64,000 bases of DNA, taken from positions 1 to 64,000 of the forward strand of contig NZ_JAGIYZ010000011.1 of assembly GCF_017813355.1 (NCBI RefSeq), written 5' to 3'. The position numbers and the translations under genes are program-made. This document shows, piece after piece, positions 50,201 to 58,512 of the stretch. The stretch's first letter is position 1, and the number at the start of each line of letters is the position of its first letter. The DNA comes from Roseomonas nitratireducens. GTDB taxonomy: Bacteria; Pseudomonadota; Alphaproteobacteria; Acetobacterales; Acetobacteraceae. The notes below the pieces were generated by a model. The model did no database searches. It saw only the letters and a list, made by a program, of their open reading frames with translations, and was not told the origin of the DNA.

Positions 50201-52542
50201 GCCTGATCGTCCCGGCCCGGCCGATCGCCAGCGAGGCGCTCTCGGCCGCCGCCTGCGCGCATTGCGGCGCGCCGCTCGCGCCGGGCCAGGCGCGCTTCTG
50301 CTGCACGGGCTGCGAGGGCGCGCATGCGCTCATCGCCGGCCTCGGCCTCGCCGCCTTCTACGCGCGGCGGGAGTCGGAGGCCGGCGCGCTGCGGCCGGAA
50401 GTCACCGCGACGTCCATCGACCTCGTCCCCTTCGCGGCGGCCGGGCGGGACGGCACGCGGCGGCTTGAACTCGTCGTCGCGGGCCTGACCTGCGGCGCCT
50501 GCGTCTGGCTGGTCGAGCAGGCGCTGGCGCGCGAGCCCGACATCCTCTCCGCCCGCGCCTCGCTGTCCGCCCGCCGCCTCACCGTGACCTGGCGGGGGGA
50601 AGCGGGGCGCGCGAATGACATCGCCGCGCTGCTCGCGCGCCTCGGCTTCCGCGCCGCGCCCTTCTCCCCCGCCTGCCTGCGCGCGACCGAGGATGCGGAA
50701 GGGCGCGAACTGACCCGCGCGCTCGGCATCGCCGCCTTCGGCGCGATGAACGTCATGCTCGTCTCGGTCGCCGTCTGGGTCGGCACCGACATGGGCCCGG
50801 CGCTGCGCCACGGGCTGCACTGGCTCGCCGCGCTGATCGGCATGCCGATCGTGCTTGTCGCGGGCATGCCCTTCTACCGCTCGGCCTGGGTGGCGCTGCG
50901 CGCTGGCCGGCCGAGCATGGACATGGCGGTCTCGCTCGGCGTGCTCGCCACCGCGCTGATGTCGCTGTCCGAGACGGTGTTCAACGGCCCCTACACCTAT
51001 TTCGACGGCGCGACCGCGCTGCTCGCCCTGCTGCTGGCCGGCCGCGCGCTGGACCGCGGCGCGCGGCGACGCGCGCGGCAATCGGTCGCGGAACTGCTCG
51101 CGCTGCAGGAAGGCACCATCCAGCGCCTGCTGCCCGATGGCCGCACGGAAGCGGTGCCGGCCGAACACGCCGCCGCCGGGGACCGCGTGCTGGTCGCGGC
51201 GGGCGAGCGGCTGCGCCTCGATGGCGTGGCGGAAGGCGACACGCTGCTCGACGCCGCCGCGACCACGGGCGAGAGCCTGCCGCGCCGCTTCGGCGCTGGG
51301 GAGGCGCTGCCGGCCGGTGCGGTCAACATGGGTGCGGCCTTCACCATGGTGGTGAGTGCCGCGGCGAAGGACGGCTCGCTCGCCGCCATGGCGCGGCTGC
51401 TGGAACGCGCCGAACAGGCGCGCGGCCGCTTCGTGTCCATCGCCGACCGGGCGTCGCGCTGGTACGTGCCGGTGGTGCACGTCGTCGCGGCGGCGACCTT
51501 CGCGCTGTGGTGGGGCGCCCTCGGCGCGCCCTGGCAGGTCGGCCTCGTCAACGCCGTCTGCGTGCTGCTCATCACCTGCCCCTGCGCGCTGGCGCTCGCG
51601 GTGCCGGCGGTGCAGGTGGTCGCGGTCGGCGCGCTGTTCCGCCGCGGCGTGCTCGTCACATCCGCGACCGCGCTGGAACGGCTGGCCAGCGCGGACCATG
51701 CGGTGTTCGACAAGACCGGCACGCTGACCGAAGGCCGCCCGGTGCTGATCCCCGAGGGTCAGGATCCGGCGGTGCTGGCGCAGGCCGCCTCGCTTGCGCG
51801 CGCCTCGCGCCATCCGCTGGCGCAGGCGCTGGCGCGCGCGGCGCCGGACGCGCCGGCCCTCGATGGCGTGCACGAGGTTCCCGGCCAGGGGCTGGTCCGC
51901 GGGGTCGCGCGGCTGGGTTCGCCTGCCTTCTGCGGGCTGCCCGCCTCGGTGGACGGCATGACGCTCGCCTATCGCGACGGGGATGCGGCGCCGGTGGTGT
52001 TCCGCTTCGCGGACCGGCTGCGCGCCGATGCGCCGGCGGCGGTGGCGGCGCTGGCGGGGCTTGGCCTCGATGCCGAGCTCCTGTCCGGCGACGGCGCCGG
52101 CGCCGTCGATGCGGTCGCGCGGGACGCGGGGATCGCCGGCTGGCGCGCCGGGGTCGATCCTGCCGCGAAGCAGGCGCGCATCCTGGCGCTGAAGGCGGAA
52201 GGGCGCCGGCCGCTGATGGTCGGCGACGGCATCAACGACGCGGCCGCGCTCGCCGCCGCGCATGTCTCGGCGAGCCCCGCCGGCGCGACCGACCTCGCCC
52301 AGACCGCCTCGGACCTCGTGCTGCAGCGGGAGGGGCTGGCCATGCTGCCGGGCGCCATCCGCATCGCGCGGCGCGCCCAGGCGATCGCGCGGCAGAACAT
52401 CGGCTTCTCGCTTGTCTACAACGTGCTGGCGGTGCCGATGGCGGTCGCCGGCTTCGTTACGCCGCTGGTCGCGGCGCTGGTCATGGCATCCTCCTCCATC
52501 ATCGTCGTGGTCAACGCGCTGCGCGCGGGGAAGGAGGGCTGA
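50197..52542 (+). CDS. ccoI: Copper-exporting P1B-type ATPase for cbb3 assembly, CcoI/FixI
   Basis: The 781-residue pump starts with GTG overlapping the ccoH stop (GTGA). An N-terminal Cys-rich metal site (ACAHCGAP...RFCCTGCEGAHALI) precedes an HMA domain (GLTCGACVWLVEQ). The core has CPC in TCPCALALAVP, the phosphorylation Asp in DKTGTLTEG, HP in ASRHPLAQAL and the hinge GDGINDAAAL. It moves Cu(I) to the periplasm for insertion into CcoN. Slow export pumps of this class serve enzyme maturation rather than copper resistance. TGATG links it to ccoS. Confidence 0.95.
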   Translation: MSLIVPARPIASEALSAAACAHCGAPLAPGQARFCCTGCEGAHALIAGLGLAAFYARRESEAGALRPEVTATSIDLVPFAAAGRDGTRRLELVVAGLTCGACVWLVEQALAREPDILSARASLSARRLTVTWRGEAGRANDIAALLARLGFRAAPFSPACLRATEDAEGRELTRALGIAAFGAMNVMLVSVAVWVGTDMGPALRHGLHWLAALIGMPIVLVAGMPFYRSAWVALRAGRPSMDMAVSLGVLATALMSLSETVFNGPYTYFDGATALLALLLAGRALDRGARRRARQSVAELLALQEGTIQRLLPDGRTEAVPAEHAAAGDRVLVAAGERLRLDGVAEGDTLLDAAATTGESLPRRFGAGEALPAGAVNMGAAFTMVVSAAAKDGSLAAMARLLERAEQARGRFVSIADRASRWYVPVVHVVAAATFALWWGALGAPWQVGLVNAVCVLLITCPCALALAVPAVQVVAVGALFRRGVLVTSATALERLASADHAVFDKTGTLTEGRPVLIPEGQDPAVLAQAASLARASRHPLAQALARAAPDAPALDGVHEVPGQGLVRGVARLGSPAFCGLPASVDGMTLAYRDGDAAPVVFRFADRLRADAPAAVAALAGLGLDAELLSGDGAGAVDAVARDAGIAGWRAGVDPAAKQARILALKAEGRRPLMVGDGINDAAALAAAHVSASPAGATDLAQTASDLVLQREGLAMLPGAIRIARRAQAIARQNIGFSLVYNVLAVPMAVAGFVTPLVAALVMASSSIIVVVNALRAGKEG

Positions 52543-52703
52543 TGGACAGCCTGCTGCTGCTGATCCCGGTTTCGCTCTTCCTGGGCTTCCTCGGCCTGGT
52601 GGGCTTCCTCTGGGCGCTGCGATCGCGCCAGTACGAGGATCTGGATGGGGCGGCCGCCCGCATCCTGTTCGACGACCAACCCGACAAGGAGACACCGAGA
52701 TGA
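52542..52703 (+). CDS. ccoS: cbb3 maturation protein CcoS
   Basis: This 53-residue single-helix protein begins MDSLLLLIPVSLFLGFLGLV, followed by FLWALRSRQYEDLDGAAARILFDD; the RSxQ(Y/F)(E/D)DLDG...ILFDD tail is the CcoS signature. It is needed for cofactor insertion into the oxidase. Start and stop both overlap neighbours (TGATG with ccoI, ATGA with the next gene). Too short for many gene callers. Confidence 0.93.
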   Translation: MDSLLLLIPVSLFLGFLGLVGFLWALRSRQYEDLDGAAARILFDDQPDKETPR

Positions 52704-52885
52704 GCGGTGGCCGCGTCTTCTTCCTCGCCTTCTATGCCGTGCTCGCGCTGCTGGGGCTGTTCCTCGCCGCCGCGGCGCAGGATGCGGGCATCACCATCTT
52801 CGCCTGGGGCCTGATCCTGTTCGGCGTGCTGAACGCCTACCGGACCATCGGCGCGCATTATTCCGAGGCCGGCCGGGCGCATTGA
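52700..52885 (+). CDS. Small two-helix membrane protein of the cco operon
   Basis: The 61-residue protein has two hydrophobic segments (VFFLAFYAVLALLGLFLAAAA and ITIFAWGLILFGVLNAY) joined by QDAGI, and a polar tail RTIGAHYSEAGRAH. It overlaps ccoS by ATGA, so it is translated with the maturation genes. Similar short proteins occur at the end of alphaproteobacterial cco clusters. I know no experimental role; assembly or stability is a guess. A hairpin 8 bases later ends the unit. Confidence 0.78.
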   Translation: MSGGRVFFLAFYAVLALLGLFLAAAAQDAGITIFAWGLILFGVLNAYRTIGAHYSEAGRAH

Positions 52886-52893
52886 ACATGGGC

Positions 52894-52916
52894 GGCGCGG
52901 CCCACGCGGCCGCGCC
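52894..52916. terminator. Bidirectional hairpin ending the cco unit
   Basis: GGCGCGGCC (52894-52902) pairs with GGCCGCGCC (52908-52916) across a 5-nt loop. It fills the 33-base gap between the convergent cco-end gene and the Lrp regulator. No T-run is present. Confidence 0.6.
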
Positions 52917-52918
52917 CT

Positions 52919-53371
52919 TCACGGCACCGGGGAGATCGTGCGCTTCAGGCAGCGCAGGGTGAAGGCCGTGCGCGTGTGGCGCACGCCGGGCAGGCGGTAG
53001 ATCTTCTCCCGCAGCAGCGCCTCATACCCCGCGGTGCCGCCCACCGCGGCCTTCAGCACGTAGTCGTATTCGCCGGTGACGAGCCAGCATTCCAGCACCT
53101 CGGGGATGGCGAGCACCGCTTCCTCGAAGCGCGCCAGATGCGTGTCGTCGTGGCGTTCCATCATCACCTCCAGGAACACCGTGTCCGGCAGGCCGAGCGC
53201 GGCCTGGTCCAGCACCGCGTGGTAGCCCTGGATCACGCCGGCCTGCTCGAGCCGCCGCACCCGCGTCCAGCAGGGGGAGGGGGAGAGGCCCACCTCCTCG
53301 GCAAGCTCGGCATTGGTCAGCCGCGCCCGGCGGGCCAGCGCGCGGAGAATCTTTCGGTCGATGGCGTCCAT
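52919..53371 (-). CDS. Lrp/AsnC-family transcriptional regulator
   Basis: The 150-residue regulator has an N-terminal HTH (AIDRKILRALARRARLTNAELAEEVGLSPSPCWTRVRRLEQAGVI) and a RAM ligand domain (PDTVFLEVMMERHDDTHLARFEEAVLAIPEVLECWLVTGEYDYVLKAAV). Lrp-type proteins bind amino acids or related acids and often control the neighbouring gene. It diverges from iorAB across 110 bases, so it probably senses an aromatic or branched-chain amino acid and regulates that enzyme. An in-frame start at 53407 adds 12 residues outside the family. Confidence 0.92.
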   Translation of the reverse strand: MDAIDRKILRALARRARLTNAELAEEVGLSPSPCWTRVRRLEQAGVIQGYHAVLDQAALGLPDTVFLEVMMERHDDTHLARFEEAVLAIPEVLECWLVTGEYDYVLKAAVGGTAGYEALLREKIYRLPGVRHTRTAFTLRCLKRTISPVP

Positions 53372-53481
53372 GACGGCAGGATGTTCCGCCCCTTCGGCGC
53401 CGCACAACAGAAATCGGTAAAATCCGCCGCGCGCCCGGGCGCATCATCCCGCCATTGGCATCCTCGCGGGACGCACGCAAC

Positions 53482-56400
53482 ATGACCGCCATGGGCAACA
53501 TGATCCGACCCGACGCGACGCTCGAGGAACGCTGGGAGGCGACCGGCGGCCCCGTGCTGCTGACCGGCACCCAGGCGCTGGTCCGCCTGCCGCTGCTGCG
53601 GCGGGAGATGGACGCGGCGCTGGGCTGGACCACGGGCGGCTTCATCTCCGGCTATCGCGGCTCGCCGCTCGGTGGCTTCGACCGGGAACTCGCCAAGCAG
53701 AAGAAGCGGCTCGACGCCGCGGGCGTCGTCTTCCAGCCCGGGCTGAACGAGGACCTCGCCGCGACCGCCATCTGGGGCACGCAGCAGGTGGGCATGACGC
53801 CGGGGGCCAAGGTCGAGGGCGTCTTCTCGATCTGGTACGGCAAGGGGCCGGGCGTGGATCGCTCCGGCGACGTGCTGCGCCACGCCAACAGCGCGGGCAC
53901 CTCGCCGAAGGGCGGCGTGCTGGCGCTGGCCGGGGACGATCCTTCGAGCAAGTCGTCCACCATCACATCGGGATGCGAATACGCCTTCATCGATGCCGAG
54001 ATCCCGGTGCTCGACCCGTCCGATGTGGCGGAGGTGCTGGAATTCGGCCTCAAGGCCATCGCGCTGTCGCGCTACGCCGGCACCTGGGCCGGCATGAAAT
54101 GCGTGGCCGACACGATGGACGCGTCGATGACCGTCCTGCTCGACCCCGCCCGCTACGTCACGCGCGACCCGCAGGGGCTGCCCGAGGGGCCGGACGGCAT
54201 CCATATCCGCCTGACGGATACGCCGATCGCGCAGGAAGCGCGGCTGCGCCACGTGAAGCTGCCGCGCGCCGTCGCCTTCGCCCGCGCCAACGGCTTCGAC
54301 CGCATCGTGCTGGATTCCCCCGACGCCCGCTTCGGCATCGCCGTGCGCGGCAAGGCCTATGGCGTGCTGCGCCAGGCGCTGGAGGAAGCGGGCATCTCGG
54401 ACGCCTTCGCCCGCGCCAACGGCTTGCGCATCTGGAAGGTGGGCCTGGCCTGGCCGCTCGATGCCGAGGCCGCACGCGCCTTCGCCGAGGGGCTGGACGA
54501 AGTCCTCGTCGTCGAGGACCGCCGCCCCGTCATCGAATGGCAGCTGCGCGACGCGCTGTTCCACGCCGCCACCCGCCCGCGCGTCACCGGCAAGAAGGAC
54601 GAGGCCGGGCGCCCGCTGCTGTCGGACCTGACGGAACTCGACGCCGGGCAGATGCTGCGCGCGCTCGCCGCGCGCCTGCCGCCGGCGCTGCGCACCGAAC
54701 GCCTGGTCGCGCGCATCGCGGAGCTGGATGCGCTGGCCGCCGCGCAGGCCACGCCGCTGCACCAGCGCGACCCGTATTTCTGCCCGGGCTGCCCGCACAA
54801 CACCTCGACGCGCATCCCCGAAGGCTCGCGCGCGCTGGCCGGCATCGGCTGCCACTATCTCGCCCGCTTCATGGACCGGAACTCGGACGAGTTCACCCAG
54901 ATGGGGGGCGAGGGCGTGCCCTGGATCGGCCAGGCGCCCTTCACCAGCGAGGAGCATGTCTTCGCCAATATCGGCGACGGCACCTGGGGGCATTCGGGCA
55001 GCCTGACCGTGCGCTTCGCCGTCGCGGCGAAGGCCAACATGACCTTCAAGATCCTGGTCAACGGCGCCGTCGCCATGACCGGCGGCCAGACGCCGGAAGG
55101 CGAGATCGACGTGCCGCACATCGCCGCGCAACTCCGCGCCGAGGGTGTCACGCGCATCGAGATCGTCTCGGACGATCCGGACCGGCATCGCGGGCATCCG
55201 CTGATCCCCGCCGGCACGGGCTTCCATCATCGTTCGCGCCTGGATGACGTGCAGCGGGAACTGCGCGTGGCCCGCGGCGTCACCGCGCTGATCTACGACC
55301 AGGAATGCGCGACCGAACGGCGCCGCAAGCGCAAGCGGGACCTGGCCGCCAAGGCCGAGCGCCGCGTGATGATCAATCCGCGCGTCTGCGAGGATTGCGG
55401 CGACTGCTCCCGCGCCTCCAACTGCCTGGCGGTCGAGCCGGTGGAGACGCCCTTCGGCCGGAAGCGCCGCATCGACCAGTCCGCCTGCAACCAGGACCTG
55501 TCCTGCGTGCAGGGCTTCTGCCCGTCCTTCGTCACGCTGCTGGGCGCCGAACCGGCGGAACACGCAGCCGGCGGGCCGATCTCCGAACCGCCCGAGCCCG
55601 CGCGGCCCGAGGTGCAGGGCGAGGCCTGGAACCTGCTGATGGCGGGGGTGGGCGGGCAGGGCGTGTCTTCGCTCGCCGCGATCCTCGCCCAGGCCGCGCA
55701 TCTGGAAGGTCGGCCGGTGCGCAGCCTCGATTTCCTCGGCCTTGCGCAGAAGGGCGGCGGCGTCTACGCGCAGCTGCGCATCGGCGCGGTGGGGGCGAGC
55801 GCGGAGAGCATCGCCGGCGCGCGCATCGCCGCCGGCGGGGCGGACCTGCTGGTCGCGGCCGACATGGTGGTGGCGCATGGCAAGACGGCCCGGCCGCTGC
55901 TCGGCCCCGCGCGCACGGCGTCCGTGGTGAATGCGGACCTCGCGCCGACCGCGCAGTTCGTGAAGGACACCGGCACGCGCTACCGCGCGGCGGAGATGCT
56001 GGAGAGCATCCGCACCGCCTGCCGGCAGACCATCGCGCTGCCCGGCGCGACGCGCGTGGCCGATGAACTCGGCGACGCGGTCTACCTCAATGTCTTCCTG
56101 CTCGGCATCGCCTACCAGCGCGGCCTCGTGCCGCTCTCCTCCGAGGCGATCGGCCGCGCCATCGAGCTCAACGGCGCCAAGGTGGCGCTGAACAAGGAGG
56201 CCTTCGCGCGCGGCCGCGCCGCGGCGATGGAGGAACTTCACCCGCCGGCGGATGCGGCGGAGACGCTCGACGCGCTGGTCGCGCGGCGCATGGCCGACCT
56301 CACCGCCTGGCAGAACGCCAGCCATGCGCGCGACTACGCCGATTTCGTCGCGAAGATCCGCGCCGCCGAGGCCGCGGCGATGCCGGGCGAGGAACGCCTG

Positions 56401-56865
56401 TCGCGCGCCGTCGCGACGCAACTGCACCGGCTGATGGCCTACAAGGACGAATACGAGGTCGCCCGCCTGCACAGCCTGCCCGAATGGCGCGACGCGCTGG
56501 CGCGCGGCTTCACCGGCACGCGCGCCGTCGAGATGCACCTTGCCCCGCCCGCGCTGGGTGCGGCGAAGCGGCGCTTCGGCCCCTGGATGTTCCGCGCCAT
56601 GGGCCTGCTGCGCCACGGCAAGGTGCTGCGCGGCACGGTGCTGGACCCCTTCGGCCGCACCGAGGAACGGCGGATGGAACGCGCCTTGCCGGGCGAGTTC
56701 CGCGCCGGCGTCGAGCGCTTCCTCGCCACGCTCCCCGCTTCCCACGCCACCGCGAGCGCCTGGGCGGAAGCCTGGGCGGACGTGAAGGGCTTCGGCCATG
56801 TGAAGGCGCGTAACCTCGCCGCCGTCCGCGAACGGCTCGCCGCGCTCGAGGGTTCCGCGCGCTGA
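53482..56865 (+). CDS. Indolepyruvate ferredoxin oxidoreductase, fused (IorAB-type)
   Basis: The roughly 1127-residue fused enzyme oxidatively decarboxylates aryl- or branched 2-oxoacids to acyl-CoA with a low-potential acceptor. Order: pyrimidine-binding half (GFISGYRGSPLGGFD); TPP domain (FCPGCPHNTSTRIPEGSRALAGIGCH, then GDGTWGHSGSL...ILVN); a Cys-rich cluster region (RVCEDCGDCSRASNCLAVE and ACNQDLSCVQGFCPSF); the gamma domain (AGVGGQGVSSLAAILAQAA, LDFLGLAQKGGGVYAQLRIG); and a C-terminal DUF6537-like helical part. Three nearby ATGs (53482, 53491, 53500) are possible. The fused form is typical of aerobic proteobacteria. The divergent Lrp gene is the likely regulator. Confidence 0.92.
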   Translation: MTAMGNMIRPDATLEERWEATGGPVLLTGTQALVRLPLLRREMDAALGWTTGGFISGYRGSPLGGFDRELAKQKKRLDAAGVVFQPGLNEDLAATAIWGTQQVGMTPGAKVEGVFSIWYGKGPGVDRSGDVLRHANSAGTSPKGGVLALAGDDPSSKSSTITSGCEYAFIDAEIPVLDPSDVAEVLEFGLKAIALSRYAGTWAGMKCVADTMDASMTVLLDPARYVTRDPQGLPEGPDGIHIRLTDTPIAQEARLRHVKLPRAVAFARANGFDRIVLDSPDARFGIAVRGKAYGVLRQALEEAGISDAFARANGLRIWKVGLAWPLDAEAARAFAEGLDEVLVVEDRRPVIEWQLRDALFHAATRPRVTGKKDEAGRPLLSDLTELDAGQMLRALAARLPPALRTERLVARIAELDALAAAQATPLHQRDPYFCPGCPHNTSTRIPEGSRALAGIGCHYLARFMDRNSDEFTQMGGEGVPWIGQAPFTSEEHVFANIGDGTWGHSGSLTVRFAVAAKANMTFKILVNGAVAMTGGQTPEGEIDVPHIAAQLRAEGVTRIEIVSDDPDRHRGHPLIPAGTGFHHRSRLDDVQRELRVARGVTALIYDQECATERRRKRKRDLAAKAERRVMINPRVCEDCGDCSRASNCLAVEPVETPFGRKRRIDQSACNQDLSCVQGFCPSFVTLLGAEPAEHAAGGPISEPPEPARPEVQGEAWNLLMAGVGGQGVSSLAAILAQAAHLEGRPVRSLDFLGLAQKGGGVYAQLRIGAVGASAESIAGARIAAGGADLLVAADMVVAHGKTARPLLGPARTASVVNADLAPTAQFVKDTGTRYRAAEMLESIRTACRQTIALPGATRVADELGDAVYLNVFLLGIAYQRGLVPLSSEAIGRAIELNGAKVALNKEAFARGRAAAMEELHPPADAAETLDALVARRMADLTAWQNASHARDYADFVAKIRAAEAAAMPGEERLSRAVATQLHRLMAYKDEYEVARLHSLPEWRDALARGFTGTRAVEMHLAPPALGAAKRRFGPWMFRAMGLLRHGKVLRGTVLDPFGRTEERRMERALPGEFRAGVERFLATLPASHATASAWAEAWADVKGFGHVKARNLAAVRERLAALEGSAR

Positions 56866-56873
56866 GGCGTGCC

Positions 56874-57203
56874 TCAGCCCGGCGTGCGGACGCCCTCGAT
56901 CTCCTGCAGCACTTCGAAGCCCTCGAATTGCGGCGGGCCGAGGGTGGTCGGCTTGCTCGCCCCGGCGCCGGCATGGGCGGCGCGGAACTGCTCGGACCGC
57001 GTCCAGGCCTCGAAGGCCGCCCGCGACGCCCAGAGCGTGGTGGAGGAATAGAGGATATGGTCCGCCGCTTCCGGCCCCTTCAGCAGGTGGAAGCGGATGA
57101 AGCCGTCGAGTTCGTGCAGCCGGCTCTCGCGGCCGAGCCAGCGGGCCTCGAACTCCGCCGCCATGGCGGGAATGACGCGGAAGCGGTTGGTGGCGACGAA
57201 CAT
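56874..57203 (-). CDS. Antibiotic-biosynthesis-monooxygenase (ABM) domain protein
   Basis: This 109-residue single ABM/dimeric alpha-beta barrel protein reads FVATNRFRVIPAMAAEFEARWLGRESRLHELDGFIRFHLLKG, then ILYSSTTLWASRAAFEAWTRSEQFRAAHA and FEGFEVLQEIEG. It resembles heme-degrading or quinol-type monooxygenases such as IsdG/HmoB-like proteins, which act as dimers without other cofactors. The Asn-Arg-Phe near the start and a His in the middle fit that group. Function is not settled. The frame extends far upstream but homology begins at the ATG at 57203. Confidence 0.82.
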   Translation of the reverse strand: MFVATNRFRVIPAMAAEFEARWLGRESRLHELDGFIRFHLLKGPEAADHILYSSTTLWASRAAFEAWTRSEQFRAAHAGAGASKPTTLGPPQFEGFEVLQEIEGVRTPG

Positions 57204-57304
57204 GCGGGCGCGGTCCCTGTTGCGGTTCGGCGCAGCATAGCCGCGATCCGCCCCGGGCGGGGCAGGGGCGTTCCCGGCGCGGCGCTGTCCTGTATGCTTC
57301 CCCC

Positions 57305-58450
57305 ATGACGCGCTTCGACCTGCCCGAGGACACGCTCGCGCTGCAATCCGTCGCCCGCGACTTCGCGCGGGATGTGCTGGCACCCCATGCCCGCCGCTGG
57401 GACGAGGAACGCCATTTCCCGGTGGAGGAGATGCGCGAGGCCGCCGCCCTCGGCATGGCCGCGCTCTATGTGCGGGAGGAATCGGGCGGGTCGGGGCTGA
57501 CGCGGCTCGACGCCGCCGTGGTGTTCGAGGCGCTGGCGACCGGCTGCCCGACGGTCTCGGCCTATCTGTCGATCCACAACATGGTCGCCTGGATGATCGA
57601 CCGCTTCGGGTCGGACGCGCAGCGCGCGGAACACCTGCCGGCGCTGGTGACGATGGAGCGCATCGCCTCCTACGCGCTGACGGAACCGGGGTCGGGCAGC
57701 GACGCCGCCGCGCTGCGCACGCGCGCCGCGCGCGACAACGAGGGCTATGTGCTGAACGGGACGAAGCAGTTCATCTCCGGCGCCGGCGTCTCGGACCTGT
57801 ATCTCACCATGGTCCGCACTGGCGGCGATGGCCCGTCCGGCGTCTCGGCCCTGCTGGTGCCGAAGGAGACCGCGGGCCTGTCCTTCGGCGCCAACGAACG
57901 CAAGATGGGCTGGAACGCGCAGCCAACGCGGCAGGTGATCTTCCAGGATGCCCGCGTCGCGGCGAGCGCGCTGCTGGGGGAGGAAGGGCAGGGCTTCCGC
58001 TTCGCCATGGCGGGGCTCGATGGCGGGCGGCTCAACATCGCCGCCTGCTCGCTGGGCGGGGCGGAGGCCGCGCTCGACATCGCGCTCGCCTATGTGAAGG
58101 AACGCCGCGCCTTCGGCCGCGCGGTCAGCGACTTCCAGAACACGCAGTTCCGGCTGGCCGACATGCGGACGGAGCTGGAGGCGGCGCGGTCGCTGCTGTG
58201 GCGCGCCTGCGCCAAGCTCGATGCCGGCGCGGCGGATGCGACGGCGTTCTGCGCCATGGCCAAGCGCTTCGTGACCGACACCTGTTCGCGCGTCGCGGAC
58301 GACGCGCTGCAATTGCTCGGCGGCTATGGCTACCTGGCCGACTACGGCATCGAGAAGATCGTGCGGGACCTGCGCGTGCACCGCATCCTGGAAGGCACGA
58401 ACGAGATCATGCGCCTGATCGTGGCGCGGCAGATGCTGGGGACGCGGTAG
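57305..58450 (+). CDS. Acyl-CoA dehydrogenase (isobutyryl-CoA dehydrogenase-like)
   Basis: The 381-residue FAD enzyme forms the 2,3-double bond of an acyl-CoA. Motifs: YALTEPGSGSDAAALRT, LNGTKQFISGAG, FSFGANERKMGWNAQPTRQVIFQDARV-like region, RRAFGRAVSDFQNTQFRLADM, QLLGGYGYLADYGIEKIVRD and the catalytic Glu363 in LEGTNEI. The sequence around SIHNM and KMGWNAQP is most like ACAD8-type enzymes, which act in valine breakdown. Together with the 2-oxoacid oxidoreductase nearby this suggests branched-chain catabolism, an inference. It has its own 100-base upstream gap. Confidence 0.92.
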   Translation: MTRFDLPEDTLALQSVARDFARDVLAPHARRWDEERHFPVEEMREAAALGMAALYVREESGGSGLTRLDAAVVFEALATGCPTVSAYLSIHNMVAWMIDRFGSDAQRAEHLPALVTMERIASYALTEPGSGSDAAALRTRAARDNEGYVLNGTKQFISGAGVSDLYLTMVRTGGDGPSGVSALLVPKETAGLSFGANERKMGWNAQPTRQVIFQDARVAASALLGEEGQGFRFAMAGLDGGRLNIAACSLGGAEAALDIALAYVKERRAFGRAVSDFQNTQFRLADMRTELEAARSLLWRACAKLDAGAADATAFCAMAKRFVTDTCSRVADDALQLLGGYGYLADYGIEKIVRDLRVHRILEGTNEIMRLIVARQMLGTR

Positions 58451-58512
58451 CAGGGTTTCGCGCCCCCGTTCGCGCTTCCGTCCGCTGCGCCCCGCCCCCC
58501 TACGTCCAGGAA

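Noticed and set aside
53317-57456. A very long open frame (over 1300 codons) on the minus strand across the indolepyruvate oxidoreductase gene
   Set aside because: It is antisense to a gene with clear TPP, Fe-S and gamma-domain motifs; high GC removes stop codons from the opposite strand. Only its ends coincide with real minus-strand genes (Lrp, ABM).
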